Numbered from the stretch's first letter, positions 1-5,123 are shown. The stretch: 6,062 nucleotides of DNA from Rubrobacteraceae bacterium (GCA_029240775.1 JARDZQ010000123.1:1-6062), one strand, 5' to 3'. Notes: a model not told the origin generated them from the letters alone. Program-made: numbers and translations.

Positions 1-84
1 CAGGGGACCTGGGGTTTGGTCCGCTACGTCACATAAGTTCGTGCGTGGATCTCGGACAATCGTAGGGACGGAAAATAGTGAGGC

Positions 85-99
85 TTCCCAGGCTGGGAA
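85..99. promoter_or_regulatory. 15-base perfect palindrome in the leader of the membrane-protein gene (operator candidate)
   Basis: TTCCCAG and CTGGGAA are exact inverted arms around one central G. The site ends 16 bases before the Shine-Dalgarno sequence of the membrane-protein gene, in the region where a repressor would block transcription or initiation. The one-base spacer is too short for an RNA hairpin, so a dimeric DNA-binding protein is the more natural reading. It does not resemble the classical Crp or Fnr half-sites (TGTGA, TTGAT). No clear -35/-10 pair was recognised around it. Confidence 0.35.
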
Positions 100-115
100 C
101 GTCCAATGAAGCAAC

Positions 116-122
116 AGGAGGT
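116..122 (+). promoter_or_regulatory. Ribosome binding site that fixes the start of the membrane-protein gene
   Basis: AGGAGGT lies nine bases before the ATG at 132. The reading frame is open further upstream to a GTG at 78, but that GTG has no comparable site. The 18 residues it would add are not membrane-like. ATG 132 is therefore preferred. Confidence 0.7.
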
Positions 123-131
123 TCGGGGCAT

Positions 132-635
132 ATGGCTACGGCGGCGCGAAGGGATGGAGGAGTGCACGCGAGCGTTCCCTGGACCCAGCGGCTGGTGGGC
201 GGCGTCATAGGCGGCGTCGTGGGTGGCTTAGCCTTCGGAGCCTTGATGACGATGATGGGGATGCTGCCCATGGTCGCGAGCATCGTGGGAAGCAAGTCGG
301 CGCTAGTGGGCTTCGTCTACCATATGTTCAACAGCGTAATAATCGGTGCCCTGTTCGGCCTTATCCTCGGTGGACTCAGCCGCACCTACGGCCGAGGGGC
401 GTTGTTCGGGCTGCTCTACGGTGTGGTGTGGTGGGTCTTGGGTCCGATGGTCCTCATGCCGCTGCTGCTGGGGATGGGCTCTGAGGGCATCGCTTCGCAG
501 TTCGGTGCGGTCTTGTCCGCGCCGATGCTCATGAGCCTAGTTGGTCACTTGATCTACGGACTACTCACCGGGGTAATCTACGCAGCCTACGCGGCATCTC
601 GGTCGGCTAGGGGTACCGCTGGCAATGCGGCGTAG
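132..635 (+). CDS. Small polytopic membrane protein with four predicted helices, function unknown
   Basis: The 167-residue product has a short charged N-terminus and four hydrophobic segments at about residues 20-45, 58-81, 88-113 and 130-152. A short polar tail follows. The first segment is a glycine-rich GGVIGGVVGG stretch, a packing motif common in tightly packed helix bundles. The protein looks internally duplicated: helices 1+2 resemble 3+4. The second helix of each half has a histidine (H64 in VYHMF, H139 in VGHLIYG) followed by a similar pattern of small and aromatic residues. There is no signal peptidase site, CxxC or recognisable transporter signature. The start is set by AGGAGGT nine bases upstream. 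The gene ends 80 bases before the convergent Crp/Fnr gene. It resembles uncharacterised membrane proteins of actinobacteria, but I cannot name the family with confidence. Membrane location is strongly supported; function is not. Confidence 0.8.
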   Translation: MATAARRDGGVHASVPWTQRLVGGVIGGVVGGLAFGALMTMMGMLPMVASIVGSKSALVGFVYHMFNSVIIGALFGLILGGLSRTYGRGALFGLLYGVVWWVLGPMVLMPLLLGMGSEGIASQFGAVLSAPMLMSLVGHLIYGLLTGVIYAAYAASRSARGTAGNAA

Positions 636-657
636 CGTTCCGGCGTTCCACTGACCC

Positions 658-690
658 GCCCCTCTTGGTGCCAGTCTTCCTAGGTGGGGC
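658..690. terminator. Imperfect stem-loop between two convergent genes, possible bidirectional terminator
   Basis: GCCCC (658-662) pairs with GGGGC (686-690). After one T/T mismatch, five more pairs including two G-U pairs form around an 11-base loop. The structure sits 22 bases past the stop of the membrane-protein gene and 25 bases beyond the stop of the Crp/Fnr gene on the other strand, where a shared terminator is expected. No T-run follows on either strand, so it is not a textbook intrinsic terminator. Confidence 0.35.
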
Positions 691-715
691 AGCCTCTCGT
701 CGGTGCGCATCCGCC

Positions 716-1435
716 TTACCCAACAAGCATCGGGCGCAGTCCTTGGTCCGCGACCTTCCTTAGGGTTTCGATGTCCCTGACGTGTATCCTGCGGCGCTTC
801 AGCTCGATGGCTCCGGCTTGTTGCAGCAGGGTGAAGGCCTTGGTCACGGTCTCGCGCTTGGAGCCGATCATGGTTGCGAGCTGGCGGTGAGTGTAGCGGG
901 TGGGTATCTTCGGGCCTTCGGCGGTCATGACGCCCTCGCTCTCGACGAGCTGAAGGATGAAGCCTGCCAAGCGGGAGGGGACCTCCTTGAGGGCTATGTC
1001 CTCCATCCGGTCTTCCGCCAGCGACAGGCGCTCGCTCAGGACTCCCATCACCTTCAGCCCAACCTGGGGCTTGTCCATGACGAGCCGTTCGAGATCGTGT
1101 TTTCTCATCTTGCAGACGATGACCCGCTCCATGGCTTCCGCGTACGCGTTCTCAAGCCGTTGGGCAGTGAGCGACATCTCCCCGAAGACGGTTCCCGCGC
1201 CCACCACCGTGAGTGTGAACTCCCGTCCGTCGTGGCCTACGCGGTAGATCCGCACTCGCCCCTTCTTGAGCATGAAGAGCGCCTCGCTGCGCTCCTTCGG
1301 AGTGTAAAGGAGCTGTCCTTGCTGATAATGGGTGTCCGGGATGCGGCGGCTTAGCTCCGTTATCTCGTCCCGCGAGAGCGGCTCCAGGATGTCCACCATG
1401 GAGAGGAGGCGAAGCTTTTCCTCTGGCGATAGCAT
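716..1435 (-). CDS. Crp/Fnr-family transcriptional regulator
   Basis: The 239-residue protein has the length and layout of the Crp/Fnr family. A cyclic-nucleotide-type beta-roll covers about residues 15-115, a long dimerisation helix about 122-145, and a C-terminal winged helix-turn-helix about 180-222. The recognition helix falls around SKRETVTKAF (192-201). The roll carries the expected glycines (KKGRVRIYR, GAGTVFGEM). The phosphate-binding cassette reads GEMSLTAQRLENAYAEA (85-101). It keeps the Gly-Glu but lacks the Arg-Ser/Thr pair that contacts cAMP in E. coli CRP, so binding of cAMP in the classical way is doubtful. Only one cysteine (C108) is present and there is no N-terminal cysteine cluster, so an Fnr-type iron-sulfur sensor is unlikely. 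The ATG at 1435 has AAGGAGA five bases upstream. A TTG 15 codons earlier (1480) is open but less likely. It is divergent from the thioredoxin-fold gene and convergent with the membrane-protein gene. The effector is unknown. Confidence 0.92.
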   Translation of the reverse strand: MLSPEEKLRLLSMVDILEPLSRDEITELSRRIPDTHYQQGQLLYTPKERSEALFMLKKGRVRIYRVGHDGREFTLTVVGAGTVFGEMSLTAQRLENAYAEAMERVIVCKMRKHDLERLVMDKPQVGLKVMGVLSERLSLAEDRMEDIALKEVPSRLAGFILQLVESEGVMTAEGPKIPTRYTHRQLATMIGSKRETVTKAFTLLQQAGAIELKRRRIHVRDIETLRKVADQGLRPMLVG

Positions 1436-1440
1436 ATTGA

Positions 1441-1447
1441 TCTCCTT
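1441..1447 (-). promoter_or_regulatory. Ribosome binding site deciding the Crp/Fnr start
   Basis: Read on the minus strand, AAGGAGA lies five bases before the ATG at 1435. This selects that ATG over the in-frame TTG at 1480 and gives an N-terminus (MLSPEEKLRLL) that suits the start of a Crp-type beta-roll. Confidence 0.65.
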
Positions 1448-1545
1448 AGCCCTGACCTCTAACAGGATAACCCGGGCCAAAGGTTTAGCTACCCGATAAT
1501 CAAGCCCGGCCCAGACGACACCCTACCGATTTTCCAAACTGTTTC

Positions 1546-1565
1546 TCTAGGAGGTTGGGTAAATA
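1546..1565 (+). repeat. Intergenic motif, copy 1 (TCTAGGAGGTTGG core)
   Basis: The 13-base core TCTAGGAGGTTGG is repeated exactly at 1977-1989, and both copies are followed within a few bases by AATA. A diverged relative occurs at 3254-3279. The core contains AGGAGG, so it could act as a ribosome site, but no start codon stands at a normal spacing after it: a TTG follows immediately at 1555. It lies about 85 bases before the real start of the thioredoxin-fold gene. Confidence 0.5.
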
Positions 1566-1569
1566 CAGG

Positions 1570-1601
1570 CCGGGAGCGAGAAACCCCGAGGGGGTTCCTG
1601 G
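1570..1601 (+). other. Stem-loop in the 5' leader of the thioredoxin-fold gene
   Basis: An inner stem AACCCC/GGGGTT (1582-1587 with 1591-1596) closes a GAG loop. An outer stem CCGGG/CCTGG (1570-1574 with 1597-1601) closes it further with one G-U pair, leaving seven unpaired bases on the 5' side (1575-1581). It ends 37 bases before the Shine-Dalgarno sequence. There is no T-run, so it is more likely a leader structure than a terminator. No known riboswitch consensus was recognised. Confidence 0.35.
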
Positions 1602-1638
1602 CAGAAGTTCCGCAGTATATGTCGTCTTGGACGAGCGC

Positions 1639-1644
1639 GGAGGT
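1639..1644 (+). promoter_or_regulatory. Ribosome binding site for the thioredoxin-fold gene
   Basis: GGAGGT is six bases before the ATG at 1651. It selects this ATG over a 32-codon in-frame extension to a TTG at 1555 and over a GTG at 1645 that overlaps the spacer. Confidence 0.65.
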
Positions 1645-1650
1645 GTGCCG

Positions 1651-1950
1651 ATGAAGGTGGAGATCTTGTACTTCGATGGGTGCCCGACCTACCAGGCGAC
1701 CCACGAGACGCTCGCGGAGGTCCTGTCCGAGGAGGGGCTGGAAGCCGAGGTCGAACTGGTCGCCGTCAACACCGACGAGGAAGCTCGGCGGCTCCGGTTC
1801 CCCGGTAGTCCGACGATACGCGTGGACGGCCGCGATCCATTCCCCGTCCCGAAAAGAGATGATTGGCGACTAGGATGTAGAGTCTACGCGACACCCGAAG
1901 GGTTGCGCGGGACACCTACGGCCGACATGATCCGTGCGGCGCTTGGCTGA
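1651..1950 (+). CDS. Small thioredoxin-fold protein of the GCPxY type (often annotated as thioredoxin family or alkylmercury lyase-like)
   Basis: The 99-residue product begins with a beta strand and a GCPTY motif (MKVEILYFDGCPTY, C11), the position of the first cysteine of a thioredoxin active site. The second cysteine of CxxC is replaced by tyrosine. A GSPT motif (52-55) supplies the usual cis-proline loop, followed by VDGRDPFP (58-65) and GCRVYATPEGL (75-85) with a second cysteine, C76. This C11/C76 arrangement matches a family of about 90-100 residues common in actinobacteria and proteobacteria. Databases often label it thioredoxin-like or alkylmercury lyase, but full MerB is about twice as long and the mercury-carbon lyase activity is not supported here. 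A role in thiol redox chemistry or metal binding in the cytoplasm is inferred. It stands alone on the + strand, divergent from the Crp/Fnr gene, which is a plausible regulator of it. Confidence 0.85.
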   Translation: MKVEILYFDGCPTYQATHETLAEVLSEEGLEAEVELVAVNTDEEARRLRFPGSPTIRVDGRDPFPVPKRDDWRLGCRVYATPEGLRGTPTADMIRAALG

Positions 1951-1968
1951 CGCCGGACTTCCGAGAAC

Positions 1969-1995
1969 GCCTACCTTCTAGGAGGTTGGTGAATA
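1969..1995 (+). repeat. Intergenic motif, copy 2
   Basis: This copy begins 18 bases after the stop of the thioredoxin-fold gene. Its core at 1977-1989 is identical over 13 bases to copy 1. Together with its GCCTACCTT lead-in it also aligns with copy 3 (3254-3279), with about 22 of 27 positions shared and a one-base gap. No gene on the + strand starts after it: the open frame from TTG 1986 runs into the antisense of the methyltransferase and does not look coding. Confidence 0.5.
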
Positions 1996-2007
1996 AGGGA
2001 GACGGGC

Positions 2008-2032
2008 GGACCAGAACGCTATGCTCCGGTCC
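2008..2032 (-). other. Possible stem-loop between convergent genes
   Basis: Read on the minus strand, GGACCGGA can pair with TCTGGTCC through eight pairs, one of them G-U, around a nine-base loop. It lies past the methyltransferase end, beyond a stronger inverted repeat. The following bases are only mildly T-rich. It could be a secondary terminator or chance. Confidence 0.2.
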
Positions 2033-2104
2033 ATCCGGCCCCAGTCGTCAAGAGGGAGGGGGCAAGCGCCTCTGGGATGCTCGTGCGTGTTGGACCGGCG
2101 CTAG

Positions 2105-2132
2105 TTGTGTCGACCCTCCCTTACCGACACAA
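2105..2132 (-). terminator. 8-base perfect inverted repeat downstream of the methyltransferase, possible terminator
   Basis: TTGTGTCG (2105-2112) and CGACACAA (2125-2132) are exact arms around a 12-base loop. The repeat begins 21 bases past the methyltransferase stop and lies between convergent genes, the usual place for a terminator stem. No T-run follows on the minus strand. A protein-binding site or an RNA 3' end structure is therefore equally possible. Confidence 0.4.
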
Positions 2133-2153
2133 GCTCGGGCCACCCCGTGCCTA

Positions 2154-2984
2154 CTAGCGCGCGACGGCGAGATAGGTCTCGGTAGGGAAGACAATCCCTA
2201 CGTCGTCCGTGTAGATGCGGAGCGCCTCACCAAGGTCGTGAATCAGGGCCGCACGAATGTCGTCCTTCAACGCTCCGATCGGTTCGGCCAGCGGCGAGCT
2301 GGCCCCTTCCCACCGCAAGAACTCGTCCACTGTCGGGTAGCGTACGGGTCCGATGCCGAGGAAGATCCCGACGTCCTGGAACCCCGCACCCGTGATGAGT
2401 TCGCGCAGCTCGTCTCCACTCAGTGAGGGGAAAGGTGAGCGCATCATCGCTCCGGCCTCCGGCCCTACGTGCCGCTCCAGGGCATCGGCCAGCAGAAGGT
2501 AGCCCGGGTTGTGCTCGACGGATCGCAAGACGCTTAGCGCCAGGCGCCCGTTCGGCGTCAGGACGCGATGCATCTCACTAAGTGCTGCCGGCTGATCCGG
2601 AAAGAACTGCAAGCCTTGCTGACAGAGGACGACGTCGAACGCGCCATCCGGAAGTGGCAAGCTGGTGGCGTCTCCCTGTCGCCACTCGATCACCGGGCGG
2701 ACGTCTGAGGAGGCCTTGCTTGCCATCCCGAGCATGCCCTCGTTTAGGTCGAGACCGACGACCTTTCCGCCTGAGCCCACCCGCAGTGCGGCGCGGCGCG
2801 CCACGATGCCGGTTCCGCAGGCCACGTCCAGCACCCGCTCCCCTGGGCCCGGCGTCGCGAGCTCGATCAGGTACTCCGCTCCCGGTGCGAACAAGAGAGG
2901 CACGAGGTAGCGCTCATAGGCTTCAGCGCTACCCTCATCGAGCTGCCATTGTTCCCTCTGTCGCTGGATCATTATGTTCTTCAT
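2154..2984 (-). CDS. Class I SAM-dependent methyltransferase
   Basis: The 276-residue protein has a complete class I methyltransferase core. Motif I is VLDVACGTG (51-59) and binds S-adenosylmethionine. Acidic D79 in VVGLDL would hold the ribose hydroxyls, and GDATSLP (104-110) would contact the adenine. FDVVL (116-120) is motif IV, and HRVLTPNGRL (139-148) is the typical post-core signature of the UbiE/Methyltransf_11-type subgroup. A C-terminal region of about 120 residues, ending FPTETYLAVAR, probably forms the substrate cap and last strand. The substrate cannot be read from the sequence; a small molecule is likelier than protein or nucleic acid for this subgroup. The chosen start at 2984 has an AAGGAAGG sequence directly upstream, with tight spacing. 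An ATG four codons later (2972) has it at a looser spacing and is a real alternative. It lies downstream of, and on the same strand as, the TPR-LuxR regulator. Confidence 0.92.
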   Translation of the reverse strand: MKNIMIQRQREQWQLDEGSAEAYERYLVPLLFAPGAEYLIELATPGPGERVLDVACGTGIVARRAALRVGSGGKVVGLDLNEGMLGMASKASSDVRPVIEWRQGDATSLPLPDGAFDVVLCQQGLQFFPDQPAALSEMHRVLTPNGRLALSVLRSVEHNPGYLLLADALERHVGPEAGAMMRSPFPSLSGDELRELITGAGFQDVGIFLGIGPVRYPTVDEFLRWEGASSPLAEPIGALKDDIRAALIHDLGEALRIYTDDVGIVFPTETYLAVAR

Positions 2985-3105
2985 CCTTCCTTGCGTGCTT
3001 GGCTACCTTCACCGTGGATTTACTCGCTGAACTTGCGCTCCTCTTGGGCCGTCTTGGTTCTCAGTTCTCATCTCCGGGCTGGACGACTCCCCCACTGGCT
3101 GGCTT

Positions 3106-3156
3106 TCAGGCCTTAAATGTCCGTTCCTTCAGCGCTGCAATCGCGGCATCCGACAT
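3106..3156 (-). CDS. Candidate 16-residue small ORF
   Basis: Read on the minus strand, AAGGAG (3168-3173) stands 11 bases before an ATG at 3156. It opens the 16-residue peptide MSDAAIAALKERTFKA, ending in TGA. It lies 121 bases upstream of the methyltransferase start. It could be a leader peptide, the stump of a decayed gene, or chance. The spacing is slightly long and the peptide has no recognised family. Confidence 0.2.
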   Translation of the reverse strand: MSDAAIAALKERTFKA

Positions 3157-3253
3157 GATGTTGTCGCTCCTTCCCCGAAACCTGTGCTCATTTGTACGTA
3201 CCGCTTCGAGGAATAGCGTAGGGACCGACCGCGTTGGCTGCTTCGGCAGATAT

Positions 3254-3279
3254 GCCTATCTTGTAGAGGTTGGGGTATA
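3254..3279 (+). repeat. Intergenic motif, copy 3 (diverged)
   Basis: This stretch aligns with copy 2 (1969-1995) over GCCTA, CTT, TAG, AGGTTGG and ATA, with a one-base deletion inside the AGGAGG part. Its last three bases overlap the palindrome at 3277-3294. It lies downstream of the LuxR-type stop, on the opposite strand. Confidence 0.35.
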
Positions 3280-3294
3280 GCCAGTTCTGGCTAT
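3277..3294. promoter_or_regulatory. 18-base perfect palindrome (operator candidate)
   Basis: ATAGCCAG and CTGGCTAT are exact eight-base arms around a central TT. The size fits the binding site of a dimeric helix-turn-helix protein, including the 18-20-base dyads bound by LuxR-type domains. It is 15 bases beyond the stop of the LuxR-type gene and about 290 bases upstream of the methyltransferase start. As RNA it could also form a stem for 3' end formation, but no T-run follows on the minus strand. Confidence 0.4.
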
Positions 3295-3309
3295 TTGCCG
3301 ACCCGGATG

Positions 3310-4980
3310 CTAGAGCAGGCCGTGGCGGAAGGCGTATGCCGCCGCGGCGGTGCGTGAAGGGAGATCCAGCTTGCGTTTGATGCTTGTCACGTGGTGATGG
3401 ACGGTGTGCTCGCTCACCACCAGCTGCTCGGCGATCTGCTCGTTCGTGAGCCCCTCGGCGAGCAGGCGTAGCACCTCCAGCTCGCGCGGGGTAACCTCGG
3501 GAAACGGAGAGCGGCCGTCGTCGCGAGCGGACGCCTCAAGGATCCGCCGTGCCCGCTCAGCCTCTGCGCTCGCCCCAAGCTCGAGCAGGCAATCCAGGAC
3601 TGCGGCGGCTTCGCGCTTAGCGTGATCCATGCGGCCCAGCGCCAGCAGGCTGGTGGCGAGCTCGATCTGCGCCAGGGCCGCCTCGAATGGCGCGCCGCAC
3701 CTCTGGAAGTGATCGACAGCATCCTCCAGCAGTGCCCGAGCACGGTCGTGGTTGCCTCGGGCAGCTTCCAGCGTGCCCTCGGCTAGATCGGCGGAGGCGC
3801 GCCACGCTAGAGTACCGACCAACCGCTCGATCTGGCGCAATGCTGCGAGGGCCGAGGCCGCCTCATCGAGCTCGCCGCGCGCGACCTGGGCGCTGACCAA
3901 CAGCTCGAGGGCGGGGCCACGGTCCAGCATGCCGTCGGCCGGCAGTCGCCGCAGCAGCCGCTCGAGCAGCTCGACAGCCTGGAGCGCGTCACCCTCGTCG
4001 AAGGCCAGGCGAGCGCGACAGAGCAGCGCCTTTGAGGAAGATCCCGCCTGGTCAAGGAGCGCCTCTGCCTCTGCCCGTCGGCCCTGCCGCCGTCTGAGTT
4101 CAGCGAGGCCGACTAGAGGGGCACCAACCATTGCCGGGCGCGAGCGCGAGAAGTCTTCCGCCGAGGCTCTCAAGACCACTTCGGCCTCCTTCCAACGACC
4201 TCGCCAGAGGTGCACTGCGCCGTACTCGGCCCGGCAGAACCCGAGCATGTAACGGCTCCCGTATCGCTCCGCGAACTCGGCGATCCGGTCACACCATTGG
4301 AACGCGCGTTCGTAGTCGCGCGCCGACATGCACGCTGAAACCAGGAAGCAACACGCCCAGGCGCTCGAGATTGGAACCTCCGCCTGGCCTTCGAGCGCCA
4401 GCGCCGTCGCTTCATCGAGGCAGCGCATGCCCTCCTCCACCCGCGCACGAGCGACGAGCGTCGCGCCTTCTAGAGCGAGGCCGAGCATCTCCAGGTCGGG
4501 AATCTCGAAGCGCCGTCCGAGTTCCGCGGCGTAGGTGCCAAGCTCCTCGGAGTTGGCGGCCTCACCACGTATGAGGGCAACGTACCCGTCGTGAAAAGCA
4601 AGCCAACCGTGCTCCGGCCTCGGCTCCAGTGGGTCCAGCAGGCGGTGCGCACGCTGCAGCCAACCGCTCGCCACTGCCAAGGTGCCGTGGAAGTCGAGGT
4701 GGTCGACGGCCAGCCAGATCGCCATGCGTGCCGCACCGGTTGCATCCCCCCGCTTGCGGTAAAGGCGGTAGGCGCGCTCGCGGGCGTCGAAGACCGCTCC
4801 AGCGTCGTCGAGCCACCAGGCCGACCAACTTAACCCCTCGAGGGCCTCCGGCATTTCTTCCTCTTCTAAGGCGGCCTCGAAACGGGCCCGCGCCTCCTCC
4901 CACGCCCCTTGAGCCAGGGCTTCATGGCCAACCTCGATAGACGCAGTAGGCCGGTGCTGCGTGGAGGGACGCATGTACAC
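3310..4980 (-). CDS. LuxR-type transcriptional regulator with a TPR-rich N-terminal region
   Basis: The 556-residue protein ends in a clear LuxR/GerE DNA-binding domain (about 495-556). It has TPRELEVLRLLAEGLTNEQI (497-516), then SEHTVHHHV (523-531) as recognition helix, and the KLDLPSRTAA tail. The first 480 residues are helical and rich in alanine, leucine and arginine. Repeated TPR-like helix pairs occur, for example GAWEEARARFEAAL (25-38), GRWKEAEVVLRAS (261-273) and GNHDRARALLEDAV (409-422). There is no Walker A motif, so it is not a MalT-type ATPase regulator; the TPRs presumably sense a protein or peptide partner. This architecture and length belong to a regulator family abundant in actinobacteria. 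The longest start is a GTG at 4980; an ATG two codons later (4974) is equally possible. Neither has a good Shine-Dalgarno sequence, which is odd given the strong site of a short in-frame ORF upstream. GC content is high (68 and 78 percent in two 60-base rows counted), which creates many long antisense frames. A likely target is the methyltransferase downstream. Confidence 0.92.
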   Translation of the reverse strand: MYMRPSTQHRPTASIEVGHEALAQGAWEEARARFEAALEEEEMPEALEGLSWSAWWLDDAGAVFDARERAYRLYRKRGDATGAARMAIWLAVDHLDFHGTLAVASGWLQRAHRLLDPLEPRPEHGWLAFHDGYVALIRGEAANSEELGTYAAELGRRFEIPDLEMLGLALEGATLVARARVEEGMRCLDEATALALEGQAEVPISSAWACCFLVSACMSARDYERAFQWCDRIAEFAERYGSRYMLGFCRAEYGAVHLWRGRWKEAEVVLRASAEDFSRSRPAMVGAPLVGLAELRRRQGRRAEAEALLDQAGSSSKALLCRARLAFDEGDALQAVELLERLLRRLPADGMLDRGPALELLVSAQVARGELDEAASALAALRQIERLVGTLAWRASADLAEGTLEAARGNHDRARALLEDAVDHFQRCGAPFEAALAQIELATSLLALGRMDHAKREAAAVLDCLLELGASAEAERARRILEASARDDGRSPFPEVTPRELEVLRLLAEGLTNEQIAEQLVVSEHTVHHHVTSIKRKLDLPSRTAAAAYAFRHGLL

Positions 4981-5064
4981 GACCCGATCTTCGGCGTCCC
5001 CCTGCTCTCGTGGAGATGTTCTCTCTTCTGCGGAGATGGACGGTACCTCTTTGCCGACGCCGTT

Positions 5065-5112
5065 CTACTCTAACGTTACCCTTTCGTGCGAATAGAAGCA
5101 AACACGTAGCAC
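5065..5112 (-). CDS. Candidate 15-residue leader ORF, in frame with the LuxR-type gene
   Basis: A GTG at 5112 stands five bases after a perfect AGGAGG and opens the peptide MLRVCFYSHERVTLE, ending in TAG (5065-5067). The frame is the same as that of the LuxR-type gene: after the TAG it stays open for 28 codons to the GTG at 4980, with no ATG, GTG or TTG between. It may be a leader peptide that controls translation of the regulator, or the remnant of a longer N-terminus cut off by a nonsense change. Evidence for translation is only the ribosome site. Confidence 0.35.
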   Translation of the reverse strand: MLRVCFYSHERVTLE

Positions 5113-5117
5113 CTTGG

Positions 5118-5123
5118 CCTCCT
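5118..5123 (-). promoter_or_regulatory. Strong Shine-Dalgarno sequence ahead of the leader ORF
   Basis: Read on the minus strand, AGGAGG is followed by CCAAG and then GTG, an ideal five-base spacing. It is one of the best ribosome sites in the window, yet it serves no long gene directly. Confidence 0.45.

Larger units (their letters stand above)
2985..3309. other. 325-base intergenic region between the LuxR-type gene and the methyltransferase
   Basis: No conserved gene is visible on either strand. The long open frame across it on the + strand is the antisense of the methyltransferase extended into the gap. The region holds a 16-codon ORF candidate (3106-3156), a self-complementary GTACGTAC (3194-3201), a diverged copy of the repeated motif (3254-3279) and an 18-base palindrome (3277-3294). 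Its length suggests that the methyltransferase has its own promoter on the minus strand, but no convincing -35/-10 pair was recognised. Confidence 0.5.

Noticed and set aside
1..36. Eleven open codons on the + strand ending in TAA at 34-36, possibly the tail of an upstream gene
   Set aside because: The peptide (QGTWGLVRYVT) is too short to assign, and a run of this length without a stop is common by chance.
78..131. N-terminal extension of the membrane-protein gene from GTG 78
   Set aside because: It has no ribosome site of its own, the added residues are not membrane-like, and AGGAGGT is well placed for ATG 132.
1436..1650. A known riboswitch in the leader of the thioredoxin-fold gene
   Set aside because: The stem-loop and purine-rich motif do not match any riboswitch consensus I know, such as cobalamin, TPP, SAM or glycine.
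1651..1950. Calling the thioredoxin-fold gene merB (alkylmercury lyase)
   Set aside because: MerB is about twice as long with a different cysteine arrangement, and no other mer gene is present in the window.
1986..2426. 146-codon + strand frame after motif copy 2
   Set aside because: More than half is the antisense of the methyltransferase. The rest has no family resemblance, and AGGAGG is too close to the TTG or GTG to serve it.
2582..3280. 232-codon + strand frame
   Set aside because: It is the antisense of the methyltransferase start continued into an intergenic gap. The composition is that of a shadow frame and there is no ribosome site.
3752..4252. 166-codon and similar long frames on both strands inside the LuxR-type gene
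   Set aside because: They are low-complexity Arg/Ser/Ala shadows caused by high GC. The LuxR frame has clear domains throughout.
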